Source: Candidatus Bathyarchaeota archaeon
GTDB lineage: Archaea > Thermoproteota > Bathyarchaeia > Bathyarchaeales > WUQV01
Reading direction: 5' to 3'
NCBI GenBank assembly: GCA_021158125.1
Contig: JAGGVF010000004.1
Location: forward strand, 1 to 64,000
DNA length: 64,000 nucleotides
Positions 16,971 to 25,553 of the stretch are shown here, piece after piece. A model generated the notes under the pieces. The model saw only the letters and a program-made list of their open reading frames with translations. It was not told where the DNA came from and made no database searches. The position numbers were made by a program, and so were the translations under genes. Numbering within the stretch: position 1 is the first letter of the stretch; each line of letters opens with the position of its first letter.

Positions 16971-17384
16971 ATGGGCATCCACGTTATCGCCGAATTTCTC
17001 GGCGTGAATCCGGAAAAGATTTCGCGGGTTGAAAAGACCCGAGAGATTTTGGATAGGGTAATTGCTAAATCAGGTCTTCATGCCATATCTTCAAGTTTTC
17101 ATCAATTTGAGCCCTATGGGGTTTCAGCTGTCTACCTTTTAAGTGAGTCTCACCTGAGTGTTCATACATGGCCAGAATATGAGTATGCAGCTCTAGACAT
17201 CTTCACGTGTGGAGATGACGAGCCGGCTTTAAGGGCCTTTGAACTACTCGTTGAAGAGTTCGAGCCCAAAGTTGTGGAAAAGAAAATAATTAGGAGGGAA
17301 CCATATGAGAAAAGTGGAAAATCAGATATTAACCGAGCTTGCCCTCTCAAAGAAGACCATTTGGGAACTTCTCGAAACCAGTAA
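16971..17384 (+). CDS. speH: S-adenosylmethionine decarboxylase proenzyme
   Basis: Makes decarboxylated S-adenosylmethionine, the aminopropyl donor for polyamines. LSESHLSVHTWPEYEYAALD contains the serine where the proenzyme cleaves itself to form the pyruvoyl group, and IFTCGD holds the catalytic Cys. Translation should start at the ATG at 16971 (MGIHVIAEFLG); an in-frame GTG three codons earlier is possible. The core ends near residue 112; the last 25 or so residues are read through the start of bpsA in another frame, giving an 80-base overlap. The preceding leader is strongly structured. Confidence 0.95.
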   Translation: MGIHVIAEFLGVNPEKISRVEKTREILDRVIAKSGLHAISSSFHQFEPYGVSAVYLLSESHLSVHTWPEYEYAALDIFTCGDDEPALRAFELLVEEFEPKVVEKKIIRREPYEKSGKSDINRACPLKEDHLGTSRNQ

Positions 17385-18330
17385 TTTCCCGCTAAAAGAC
17401 TTCGTTAAGGCGGTAAAAACTCTGTATAATAAAGGATTAGTTAGGGCAGACGAGGAAGGCTTATATTTAACTGAGAAGGGCAAGAAAAAGGTTGACCCTA
17501 AAATTTTAGAATTTGAAAGCGAACTTTGTCCTAAATGTCTTGGGAAACGTGTAATTTTAGGAAGAAAGTTTAAAGAAATTTTAAGAGAGTTTAAGAAGAT
17601 AGTTAAAGAAAGGCCTCGTCCAACCCTCGACTTTTTCCAAGGGTATATGCAAGAGCAAGATGTTGTGGCGAGAGTTGCGTTTATGCATTATTACGGCGAC
17701 GTTTACCGCAAAGACTTCATTTTAATAGGCGACGACGATTTGCTAAGCATAGCTCTCTCGTTAAGCAACCTTCCTTCAAGAATAGTTGTCTTAGACATTG
17801 ATAAGAGACTTGGGGAATTTCTGAAGAAAGTGAACAAAGAGTACGGATTTAACATAGAGTTCAAAAACTATAACGTTGCAGATCCATTACCCAAGAGTCT
17901 CTTGGGAAAATTCGACGTTTTCTCTTCGGAGCCTCTTGAAACTTTAACTGGCTTAAAGGCTTTCGTAAGCAGAGGTGTAAGCTGCTTAAAAGAAAACGGT
18001 GTAGGATACTTCGGATTAACGATTCTTGAGGCTTCTCATGAAAAATGGCTAGCAATTCAAAAGTTTCTCGGCAGAATGAACTGCGTAATCACAGACATAA
18101 TTCGAGGATTTTCAATTTATCCAATGGATTACGGAACGGTAAATTATGAAAAGTTCGCTTATAATCTAGGCTTTCCAGTTGGAAAAAACCCTGGAATAAA
18201 CTGGTATAAATCAGCCCTTTACAGATTTGAAGTTTTAGGAAAGCCAAAACTGATTGTGGATCCAAACAAAAGGTTGCGCATAAAGTTTATTGATCCAGAA
18301 GAGGATATTACTCATCCAATGCTCTACTAA
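17305..18330 (+). CDS. bpsA: Branched-chain polyamine synthase (DUF43)
   Basis: Adds two aminopropyl groups to spermidine to form N4-bis(aminopropyl)spermidine, a polyamine known from thermophilic archaea and bacteria. An N-terminal winged helix (residues 1-65) precedes CPKCLGKRV and a Rossmann-type transferase domain with FILIGDDDLLSIALSLSN (about 139-156), VVLDID and FSSEPLETLTG. Length 341 fits the family. AGGAGGG lies seven bases before the ATG, so the start inside speH is well supported. The SpeH product is this enzyme's co-substrate, so the two genes form a functional operon. Confidence 0.92.
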   Translation: MRKVENQILTELALSKKTIWELLETSNFPLKDFVKAVKTLYNKGLVRADEEGLYLTEKGKKKVDPKILEFESELCPKCLGKRVILGRKFKEILREFKKIVKERPRPTLDFFQGYMQEQDVVARVAFMHYYGDVYRKDFILIGDDDLLSIALSLSNLPSRIVVLDIDKRLGEFLKKVNKEYGFNIEFKNYNVADPLPKSLLGKFDVFSSEPLETLTGLKAFVSRGVSCLKENGVGYFGLTILEASHEKWLAIQKFLGRMNCVITDIIRGFSIYPMDYGTVNYEKFAYNLGFPVGKNPGINWYKSALYRFEVLGKPKLIVDPNKRLRIKFIDPEEDITHPMLY

Positions 18331-18345
18331 AGTTTGCACCTGCGG

Positions 18346-18855
18346 TTAGGCTTTAAGACGTCTAATCAGCTCTTCTAAGGTTTTCATGGCATTTTCTAGT
18401 TTCTTCTGCATCTGATGAAGCTTTATTTCTAGCTCTGTCTTCTCTTTTCGTTCTGTTTCAAGTTCTTGCCTCAGTTTTTCTATTTCTTCTGTCGTGACTG
18501 TTTCCTTTTCTCTTGTAATGAATGGAAGTACTCTTTCTCCTTTAATGAGCATTTCGTACGTTTCTCTGATAAGCCTCCCCGCTTCTGTTTTTCCAGTTAG
18601 GTGAGCTCTTATCGTTTGTTCTCCTCTTCCTAGTTCGTCGGCTATTCTCGTAGTAGTCATTCCGGCTTTTTCTCTGGCTAACGCTCCTGCAGCGACAGCC
18701 AAAGAATCTATCCAAGTTATTCTATCCTGTGGGTTGCCATTTCGCATTTTTTCAATTACATCTTCTCTTGAAACTGTTCCAATTAGCAGAACTGCCTCGA
18801 GCTTTTGGATATCCTCTCTTCCCATAGGCCTTAAGGGAACTTCAACTTCGCTCAC
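18346..18855 (-). CDS. KaiC-associated regulatory protein (HTH plus coiled coil)
   Basis: 169 residues. An N-terminal helix-turn-helix-like part ([23 protein letters not shown], residues about 68-90, is the recognition segment) is followed by a long charged coiled coil from about residue 120 ([19 protein letters not shown]). Archaeal genomes commonly carry such a protein next to a single-domain KaiC ATPase. Its start overlaps the kaiC-like stop by four bases, so the two are translationally coupled and probably act together in a nucleotide-driven regulatory complex. Target genes are unknown. Confidence 0.8.
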   Translation of the reverse strand: MSEVEVPLRPMGREDIQKLEAVLLIGTVSREDVIEKMRNGNPQDRITWIDSLAVAAGALAREKAGMTTTRIADELGRGEQTIRAHLTGKTEAGRLIRETYEMLIKGERVLPFITREKETVTTEEIEKLRQELETERKEKTELEIKLHQMQKKLENAMKTLEELIRRLKA

Positions 18856-19622
18856 TGGCTTTCACCTCCTTCAAAAAATCCTCTTGGGGTTATTTTCACA
18901 ATTTTATCTGGGTAAACTATAATTCCCTTATTCGTAATGTTGAATGGATGTCTTCGCATTGAGTGGCCAGTCCCCCGCATTTTCCAAATAATTATTGAAC
19001 GTTTAAGCTCTCCTTGGAATTCGTCTAGGTCAAGCCGTATTATACCGTCTGCTGCATGCTCTACTCCTGGCCCTCCAAAGCCCCGATCGGTTACGCTTAC
19101 TTGAGAAATTAAAAATCCCGTGCATCCTAGTCCTGCTAAAACCTTTTTTATCAACATTAAAGTTGATCTCGCCATCATGGGCTTTGTCATGTAAAGCGTC
19201 GAAACAGAATCTATTACTACTCTTTCAGCGTTTATTTCGGTTATTGCCCGTCTTATTACATCCAAAAAGCTTGGTACATCGTCTGGATCCCTAACAACAT
19301 AACGTTCCTTCTTAGCCGCCTCTCCTACTCCGGAAGTGAAAGCGTCAACAATCGCAAATTTTCCTTCCTGCTCATATTTTCTTGGTTCCCACCCGAAACG
19401 ATCCATGTTAATTCTAACTTGAACTGGATGTTCTTCTAAAGTCACTAATACGCCCGGTTCTCCAAGCTTGAAGCCTGTATAAAGGAACTGCTGGCCGAAA
19501 ATGGACTTTCCAGTTCCCGGTCCTCCGGAAAGCAGAACAATATTTCTTCTTGGTAATCCGCCATGTAATATTTCATTCATTCCCGGTATTCCGACGTCTA
19601 TGCGTTCGCCTTTAATTACCAT
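18852..19622 (-). CDS. KaiC-like RecA-family ATPase
   Basis: Single KaiC domain of 256 residues. [19 protein letters not shown] (about 29-47) is the Walker A loop; [11 protein letters not shown] near 130 is Walker [10 protein letters not shown] holds the catalytic glutamates. Archaeal single-domain KaiC proteins bind and hydrolyse ATP and may autophosphorylate; they are linked to signalling and motility in some species, but the role here is open. It is upstream of and coupled to the HTH/coiled-coil gene. GGAGGA lies six bases before the ATG. Confidence 0.9.
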   Translation of the reverse strand: MVIKGERIDVGIPGMNEILHGGLPRRNIVLLSGGPGTGKSIFGQQFLYTGFKLGEPGVLVTLEEHPVQVRINMDRFGWEPRKYEQEGKFAIVDAFTSGVGEAAKKERYVVRDPDDVPSFLDVIRRAITEINAERVVIDSVSTLYMTKPMMARSTLMLIKKVLAGLGCTGFLISQVSVTDRGFGGPGVEHAADGIIRLDLDEFQGELKRSIIIWKMRGTGHSMRRHPFNITNKGIIVYPDKIVKITPRGFFEGGESQ

Positions 19623-19761
19623 AGTGATCTTCCTCCTAAAAATTGATCTTTAGCGCTTGAATTAGAGTTATATAAAAACTTTACGTTTAACACGTGCTAC
19701 TCTAATGTTAGTTCTTTGTAGTTAAAAATAAAAATGGCTTTTACTACTTTAGAAAATTGGC

Positions 19762-19828
19762 GATGAGGGGTTCCTCCTCTCGTCGCTGAAAAGGGTTCAT
19801 TGATGACGAGGGGGCATACACCCTGAGC
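19762..19828. other. GC-rich structured element, hairpin or C/D-box-like
   Basis: A GC-rich island in an AT-rich gap. GCGATGAG (19762-19769) pairs with CTCGTCGC (19781-19788, one G-U) to form a hairpin. On the plus strand it also carries a C-box-like GCGATGA (19762), CTGA (19788), TTGATGA (19802) and CTGA (19825), the order C, D', C', D of an archaeal C/D guide RNA; but the spacers (about 19, 10 and 16 bases) are longer than usual and no good closing stem is seen. Read on the minus strand, it lies after the stop of the small winged-helix gene and before a T-rich tract, where a terminator would sit. Confidence 0.4.
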
Positions 19829-19829
19829 C

Positions 19830-20096
19830 TCATAATCCGATTTGTGAAACATCAATTCCCATTTTTGGAAGTTCTTTCTTGCCTTTCTTAGTGAGGTAGT
19901 AGGTAGCAATGTTACCCCTTTGTTCTCTTAAAAGCCACCCTTTCTCTATACAATAATTCAGGAAGAGGGCGCTTAAAGCGAAGGGATTTATAACGCAATC
20001 TTTCATTTTCTTTACATTTGCGGGGTTTTTCTTAGTTTTCTTAGGTGACAATGTATCACATCCCTCTTTGACATATACGGCTAGTGACATAAACAT
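19830..20096 (-). CDS. Small winged-helix-like protein of unknown function
   Basis: 88 residues. FALSALFLNYCIEKGWLLRE followed by GNIATYYLTKKGKKELPKMG has the helix then beta-wing pattern of the C-terminal half of a winged-helix domain (helix, short strands, the TKKGKKEL turn). It may be a small DNA-binding protein. It is divergent from the chelatase-like gene with 66 bases between the starts. The upstream 20-30 residues are lysine-rich and may not all be translated. Confidence 0.55.
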   Translation of the reverse strand: MFMSLAVYVKEGCDTLSPKKTKKNPANVKKMKDCVINPFALSALFLNYCIEKGWLLREQRGNIATYYLTKKGKKELPKMGIDVSQIGL

Positions 20097-20162
20097 TTAA
20101 TGAACTGAGAATAAACATTCAAAATACTTGTTTAAGCATTATTTACATTAAGACTAAAGTGC

Positions 20163-22604
20163 ATGTTTGTAGAAGTTAAATATAGAGGGCGAAATTTAGT
20201 GCAGAAAAGAATAGTCTTTCCATTCTCAGCTATAGTTAACCTTGACAAACTAAAACTAGCAATACTTATAAACGCAATTAACCCGAAAATCGGCGGCATT
20301 CTCATCCGTGGACCCAAAGGCTCCGGAAAAACAACAATTGCCCGTGCATTAGCGGACATACTTCCCAAAATTAAAGTAGTTAAGGGATGCCCCTTCAACT
20401 GTAACCCGTATGACCCCTCAAACATGTGTCCGAAATGTTTTGAAAGATATAAGAAAGGTGAAAAACTTCCGGTTGAAGAAAGGGAAATGGTAGTTGTCGA
20501 CTTGCCTTTAGGGGCAACGGAAGACCGTGTTGTTGGAAGCTTAGATGTGGAAAAGGCAATAAAATACGGAATTGAGGCTTTAGAGCCGGGAATACTTGCA
20601 GAGGCAAATCAGAACATACTTTACGTAGATGAAATCAACCTTTTGCCCGACCACATTGCCGACGATTTGCTTGATGCGGCTGCTACTGGCTGGAATGTAG
20701 TTGAAAGGGAAGGAGTATCCGTAAGGCATCCGTCACGTTTCATATTTATTGGAACGATGAACCCTGAAGAGGGCGAGCTTAGACCTCAGCTTTTAGACAG
20801 ATTTCCCCTATCAGTTACGGTTGGAAGAATATCCTCTGTTGAGGAAAGAATGGAAATTGTTAGAAGAAACCTAGAATTTGAGAAAAATCCTGAAGCTTTC
20901 ATCAAAAAATTTGAACCTTATCAAAGGGAATTGAAAAAACGAATAATTCAAGCTAGAAAGATATTGCCAAAGGTTAAGCTTAACGAAGCTCTTCTTGAAG
21001 CTATTTGTAAGGCCTGTCTGGAGCTAAAAGTAGACGGTGTAAGGCCAGATATAGTTATAAGTAAGGCTGCTTGTACACTGGCAGCTTTTGAAAATAGGAT
21101 AGAAGTTACCATGGATGATATTCTAGTGGCCGCCGAGTTAGCCCTCAGCCATAGAACAAGAGAAGGCGGCTTCCTAGAACCTGCAACTCCCGAGGAAATA
21201 AAGGATGTTTTCCTTGGAAAGATTAAAGAAGCGCAATTAATAATTGAAAAAAAGAAGGGTGGGAAAAAGAGTTCAGAAGGAAAGGAAGACAAGTTATTTG
21301 GGCGCTCCGTTTTCTGGATAAAGGGTAAGACTTCTGAAAAAGAACAGAAAATGGCTGAGAAACGTTCAAAAAGTCGGTTTTGGCGGAACTTTCTTAAACT
21401 ATCATTTATTTTGAACAGAATTTTTGGCGGAACTTTCGGCATTGCAAAGAAAGCAAGGAGGAAAATTGAAGGGCTTCCATCTACATCGAATTCTATATGG
21501 AAAGGAAAAGAAAATTTGGAAACCGAGACAGAGAAAGTTAAAATTTCTAAAAGTGTAAAGGCCATTCCTGCAGTTAAAATAGCTTCTCAAGGAAAAGCTC
21601 CGATTCGGGAAGGAAAACCTTTATTGTCAAAAATTAGGGAATCAATTATTCCTCAATTCAGGTTTTCTTTTAAAGTTAAGGGGGCAAGTCGTAAAATAGC
21701 TAGATATGCTGGAAAAAGAGCTGAAGCGGTTACGTCCATCCATAGGGGCAGAATCTATGGGTGGAAATTTCCAAAGGATAGGCCGAGAGATATTCATCTG
21801 CCAGCAACAATACGTGTTGCTGCCCGTAGGAAGATGTCGGAGAGGCGGGAGTCAAAGTTAGCCTTGGAAATAGCAATGAAGGATGTTCGTGAAAAATTAA
21901 GGATTTACCGAGCTCCAGTCACCGTGGTTTTTGTTATTGACCTTAGCGGCTCTATGCTCTTTAACATAGAGGCTGTAAAAGAAGCTATTTTAAGGCTTCA
22001 TCGGGACGCATACCGAAACAGAGATAAAGTTGGAATTGTTGCTTTAAAGGGCGTTAACGCTGTTGTTGTTCAGCATCCGATTAGAAACCTTAGAGTTGTT
22101 GCCAATAAACTGTTGAGCTTACGTGTCAGCGGTTACACCCCGCTTGCAGCTGGCATGTTAAAGGCCTTAGAAGTTCTTAAAAGTGAAAGGAAACGTGACC
22201 CTTCAACTATTCCAGTCATGGTGTTAGTAACTGACGGATGCGCAAATGTTCCACTTGTTAGAAGTTTGGAGTCTGGAGAAGTACGGAAGTTTGACGAAGT
22301 AAGTATTATAGTGAGAGAACTTGAGGATTTGGCAGTTCATGATGTATTTTATGTTTCTAAAATAGTCAAAAAGGAGGGTGTAAATACAATAATAGTTAAT
22401 ACTAATCCTCATGTATACGGAAGAGAAACGTATGGGTTCCTCGTAACCGAAGAAATTGCAAGAATAACGAATGGAAGCCTTCATACAGTAGGTAGGATTC
22501 GTTCTAAAGAGGAGTTTGTAAATGAAGTTATGGAGAAAATAGCTGAGGAAAGAGGAAGAATAACGTATGCCTCTTCGAAGGTAATGATGGAATCATTTGA
22601 CTAG
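20163..22604 (+). CDS. Magnesium-chelatase-like ChlI-ChlD fusion (AAA+ ATPase with VWA domain)
   Basis: 813 residues. The AAA+ half has [19 protein letters not shown] (about 39-57, Walker A), [13 protein letters not shown] (Walker B) and [20 protein letters not shown] (sensor and arginine-finger region). Residues about 360-580 are a basic, low-complexity linker. The C-terminal von Willebrand A domain has [11 protein letters not shown], the metal-ion MIDAS motif. Such fusions power metal insertion into tetrapyrroles together with a large ChlH/CobN subunit, which is not in the window; they may also serve unrelated VWA/MoxR-type roles. A Cys cluster ([13 protein letters not shown]) is inserted in the ATPase half. 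Confidence 0.9.
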   Translation: MFVEVKYRGRNLVQKRIVFPFSAIVNLDKLKLAILINAINPKIGGILIRGPKGSGKTTIARALADILPKIKVVKGCPFNCNPYDPSNMCPKCFERYKKGEKLPVEEREMVVVDLPLGATEDRVVGSLDVEKAIKYGIEALEPGILAEANQNILYVDEINLLPDHIADDLLDAAATGWNVVEREGVSVRHPSRFIFIGTMNPEEGELRPQLLDRFPLSVTVGRISSVEERMEIVRRNLEFEKNPEAFIKKFEPYQRELKKRIIQARKILPKVKLNEALLEAICKACLELKVDGVRPDIVISKAACTLAAFENRIEVTMDDILVAAELALSHRTREGGFLEPATPEEIKDVFLGKIKEAQLIIEKKKGGKKSSEGKEDKLFGRSVFWIKGKTSEKEQKMAEKRSKSRFWRNFLKLSFILNRIFGGTFGIAKKARRKIEGLPSTSNSIWKGKENLETETEKVKISKSVKAIPAVKIASQGKAPIREGKPLLSKIRESIIPQFRFSFKVKGASRKIARYAGKRAEAVTSIHRGRIYGWKFPKDRPRDIHLPATIRVAARRKMSERRESKLALEIAMKDVREKLRIYRAPVTVVFVIDLSGSMLFNIEAVKEAILRLHRDAYRNRDKVGIVALKGVNAVVVQHPIRNLRVVANKLLSLRVSGYTPLAAGMLKALEVLKSERKRDPSTIPVMVLVTDGCANVPLVRSLESGEVRKFDEVSIIVRELEDLAVHDVFYVSKIVKKEGVNTIIVNTNPHVYGRETYGFLVTEEIARITNGSLHTVGRIRSKEEFVNEVMEKIAEERGRITYASSKVMMESFD

Positions 22605-22683
22605 TAGTACTCCAACAAATTTTAGTTAGTGTGTATAAAAAGCTTAAATCCGCTGAAAAATAAGCTATTTAGAGGTTGTTAAA

Positions 22684-24117
22684 ATGCCGATTGAAAGAGA
22701 GGAAATGCAGGAACTAGTTAAATCCTACCGTGAGCCTATATGCCTAAACCTGGGTTCGCATTCAGCTCTTGACGCTTGGCAGGGTCAAAGAAACTATGGA
22801 CTTAGAAGTATAATTTATACTACGCCTGGAAGGGCGAGAATATACCTTCAAAACCCAATGGTAGGAAAGCCAGGGGAAAAAATTGAAGACTTGCCTCGGA
22901 TTGTTCGCCGTGACCTTCGAGTGGTTAATGACCCGAAGGATATAAAGAAGAGTGAAGATTGGCAATGCGTGATTTTAATTCTTGAAAAATATTCTGATAT
23001 TGTAAAGTATGTGGATGAGCTTGTGAACCTTGAATGTCTTCAAATTCCAAATAGAGCTTTTTCCGTTTATGTGGGCGGAGACGAAAAATGCAGCGTTATC
23101 GAAAATGACTTTGCTGTTCCAATTGTTGGTTCAAGGAGGCTGCTGAAAATAGAGAATAGAGGCGAAGTTGAACGTGACTATTACTGGTTCGCCGAGAAAG
23201 CTGGGGTGCCCTATCCAAAATCCTACGAGTTTGAAGTTTACGAGAATGGAATACGATTTAAAGAGTTCATTGATGAACCCATGCTTTTGAAGGCTGAACA
23301 CGCCCACCGAGTTTTTGAGAGAGAGTTCATTTTTGCGGCTGACTCGGCTGATTTAGAAGAGAAAGTCCGTAAAGAGGTTGAAGCTGGAAACCTGGACAAA
23401 GAGAGCCTTGAAAACGCTAGGGTTGAACAGATAGTTCTTGGGCCGCATGCAAACTTCAACTTTTTCTTCTCGCCGATAGACGCCAAAAGAGAGTGGGGCG
23501 ACGTAGACGACTGGTACGCAAAACTTTACAACGTGAGCTTAGAGCATGCACGTGTTTGCTTGGCAAACCAGTTTCTCTCAATAGATGAACGAAGAGAAAC
23601 TATACTTGACGGCTTGAAAAGGCTTCCAATCGATGTCCAGCAAAAACTGAAGAAAGTTCCATCTTTCGAAGTGACAGCCCACGTTATGATGAGTCTCCGC
23701 GAATCCTTACTAAAGGATGTTCACCGCTACGCTGACCGCTTCCTGCTTGCAACACGAGAATACGAGCCTCCGGGAATAATAGGCGCTTGGTGTCTTCAAA
23801 CCTTGATAACTTGGGATAGAATCTCAAAGTATGAGCTTAAGCCTTCGATAAAAATTGATGTTACGCAAGGAGTTGAGGCGAAAACCGCGGCTGACTACGG
23901 ACTATACGATGTTCCAATGGGCAGAGAACCCTACATGCATATTCCGGTTACGCAGGATGTTGCATTGAGGCATGGAGGCGGAACAAACGTCCATATGGGA
24001 GTTGGCTCTCAATATGCAAATGCAAAGTATCAGCGGAGAATGAGTATGGGCGACCGCATAGCTCTAGAAATAAGAAGGGCATTGCGTGAAAATCTTCTAC
24101 ATGAAATAGTAACATAA
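22684..24117 (+). CDS. purP: PurP-family protein (formate-dependent FAICAR synthetase paralogue)
   Basis: Archaeal ATP-grasp family that formylates AICAR using formate and ATP. Family marks are the opening LNLGSHSALDAWQG, the middle VLGPHANFNFFFSP, PPGIIGAWCLQTL and the end SMGDRIALEIRRAL. It is 477 residues against about 360 in the well-known enzyme, with extra sequence before the last motif. Where the characterised enzyme has a glycine-rich ATP loop (PGARGGRGYF), this one reads EHAHRVFEREFIF. It may be a PurP2-type paralogue with altered activity. It heads a run of purine genes, which supports a purine role. Confidence 0.8.
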   Translation: MPIEREEMQELVKSYREPICLNLGSHSALDAWQGQRNYGLRSIIYTTPGRARIYLQNPMVGKPGEKIEDLPRIVRRDLRVVNDPKDIKKSEDWQCVILILEKYSDIVKYVDELVNLECLQIPNRAFSVYVGGDEKCSVIENDFAVPIVGSRRLLKIENRGEVERDYYWFAEKAGVPYPKSYEFEVYENGIRFKEFIDEPMLLKAEHAHRVFEREFIFAADSADLEEKVRKEVEAGNLDKESLENARVEQIVLGPHANFNFFFSPIDAKREWGDVDDWYAKLYNVSLEHARVCLANQFLSIDERRETILDGLKRLPIDVQQKLKKVPSFEVTAHVMMSLRESLLKDVHRYADRFLLATREYEPPGIIGAWCLQTLITWDRISKYELKPSIKIDVTQGVEAKTAADYGLYDVPMGREPYMHIPVTQDVALRHGGGTNVHMGVGSQYANAKYQRRMSMGDRIALEIRRALRENLLHEIVT

Positions 24118-24153
24118 CTCTTCCCATATTTACCATCAAGTTTGGTGTACTGC

Positions 24154-25236
24154 TTGTCAGAAGAAGAATTTACGTATGCAAAAGCCGGAGTAGACAGAAA
24201 ATTAAGGGCGGAATCGAAAAAGGCATTGGGGCTTCTAGAAAAAACCTACAAGTTCAGCTCTTTCGGCGAGATTGTTAGGCTTCCATATGGAAATATTTTC
24301 CCAATAAGTGAAAATCGTTTCCTAGACCTTGTCATTGAAGGTGTTGGAACTAAAGTTTTGGTTGCCCAGCTAGCCGAAAAATATGATACTATTGGCATAG
24401 ATGGAGTTGCAATGGCTGTAAACGATGTGATAAGGTCCGGTGCAAAACCACTCGCGGTTGCGGATAACATTCACGCAGAAGTTTCAGACCCAAAACTTGT
24501 TGAAGAATGGATGAAAGGCATTGTTAAGGGTGCTGAAGAAGCCGAATGCATAGTTCCAAGCGGAGAAATAGGCGATGTAGCTGAAATAATAAGCGGCCTA
24601 GCTGAAGGAAAGGGATTCGACATGGTCTTTGCATGCATAGGCCTACTTTCAAAGGAACAGATAATTTACGGGAACAACTTAAAACCCGGCGACGTGGTCA
24701 TAGGCCTTAGAAGCTCTGGACTGCACAGCAATGGAATAACACTTGCAAGGAAGGTTCTGTTTAAACAATGGGGCGGAAAATATGACCCATTCGAGATTCC
24801 AGAGGGCTTAACCCGTGAACTTGTATACGAAGTTTTAGAGCCAACAAGAATCTATGTAAAACCATTCTTTAAACTTAGAAACCAGGTTGAAGTTAAGGCG
24901 GCTGTTCACATAACTGGTGATGCCTACTTAAAATTTGAGAAATTAATGGGATTCTCGAAAGGAATAGGTTTTGTATTTGATAATTTTAGGCCTCAGCCGA
25001 TATTTGAGCTTATACAGAAGACTGCTCCGGAAGTTAAGGGAGTAATAACAGACGAGGAGATGCTTAAAACCTTTAATATGGGCTGGGGATTCGCAGTTAT
25101 CGTCGAAGAAGGGGAGGTTGACCAAGCTTTGGACATTCTAGAAAGAAGCGGCGTGGAGTCTGAACCCATCGGGCGAGTTGTTGATGAGGAAATTATTGCC
25201 GTTATTTATAAGAATCGGGAGATAGTTCTCAGATAA
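24154..25236 (+). CDS. purM: Phosphoribosylformylglycinamidine cyclo-ligase (AIR synthetase)
   Basis: Closes the imidazole ring, FGAM plus ATP to AIR. The opening TYAKAGVDRKL, then VIEGVGTKVLVAQ, IDGVAMAVNDVIRSGAKPLAVADNI (the AIRS core), GLRSSGLHSNG and HITGDAYLKFEKL are the family's ordered motifs. Start is uncertain: TTG 24142, GTG 24145 and TTG 24154 are in frame; I chose 24154 because a GGTG lies six bases before it and the protein then begins at the usual distance from the YAKAGVD motif. Confidence 0.95.
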   Translation: MSEEEFTYAKAGVDRKLRAESKKALGLLEKTYKFSSFGEIVRLPYGNIFPISENRFLDLVIEGVGTKVLVAQLAEKYDTIGIDGVAMAVNDVIRSGAKPLAVADNIHAEVSDPKLVEEWMKGIVKGAEEAECIVPSGEIGDVAEIISGLAEGKGFDMVFACIGLLSKEQIIYGNNLKPGDVVIGLRSSGLHSNGITLARKVLFKQWGGKYDPFEIPEGLTRELVYEVLEPTRIYVKPFFKLRNQVEVKAAVHITGDAYLKFEKLMGFSKGIGFVFDNFRPQPIFELIQKTAPEVKGVITDEEMLKTFNMGWGFAVIVEEGEVDQALDILERSGVESEPIGRVVDEEIIAVIYKNREIVLR

Positions 25237-25304
25237 TATTTTACATTTTTATTTAAATTTTCATTTCAAAAAGATTTAAATTTTTAACTAAATGATTATA
25301 ACAC

Positions 25305-25553
25305 ATGAGATTTAAAGCTAAAATCGAAGTAAGCCTAAAGCCTGGGCACTCCGACCCAGAAGGAGAAATGACTGCACGTTCACTGAGGGAACTGAATTAC
25401 CCAGTTGAAAATGTGAATGTAAGCAAAGTTTACACAGTAGTTTTCAAGGCTGCTTCAAAGTTGGAAGCTGAAAAAATGGTTGAAGAAATGTGCAAAAGGT
25501 TACTTGCAAATCCAACAAAAGACAATTACAGTTTTAAAATCGAGGAGTTATAG
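25305..25553 (+). CDS. purS: Phosphoribosylformylglycinamidine synthase subunit PurS
   Basis: 82-residue bridging subunit of the FGAM synthase complex (PurS, PurL, PurQ). It begins FKAKIEVSLKPGHSDPEGEM and ends CKRLLANPTKDNYSF, both typical (the latter region resembles the LANPVIEDY end of other PurS proteins). The stop codon touches the ATG of purL. The upstream gap of about 70 bases is AT-rich with a TATA-like stretch. Confidence 0.95.
   Translation: MRFKAKIEVSLKPGHSDPEGEMTARSLRELNYPVENVNVSKVYTVVFKAASKLEAEKMVEEMCKRLLANPTKDNYSFKIEEL

Noticed and set aside
19697..19909. 70-residue minus-strand reading frame through the GC-rich element
   Set aside because: It overlaps the better-supported small winged-helix gene in another frame and has no domain, and its length is explained by the GC-rich island.
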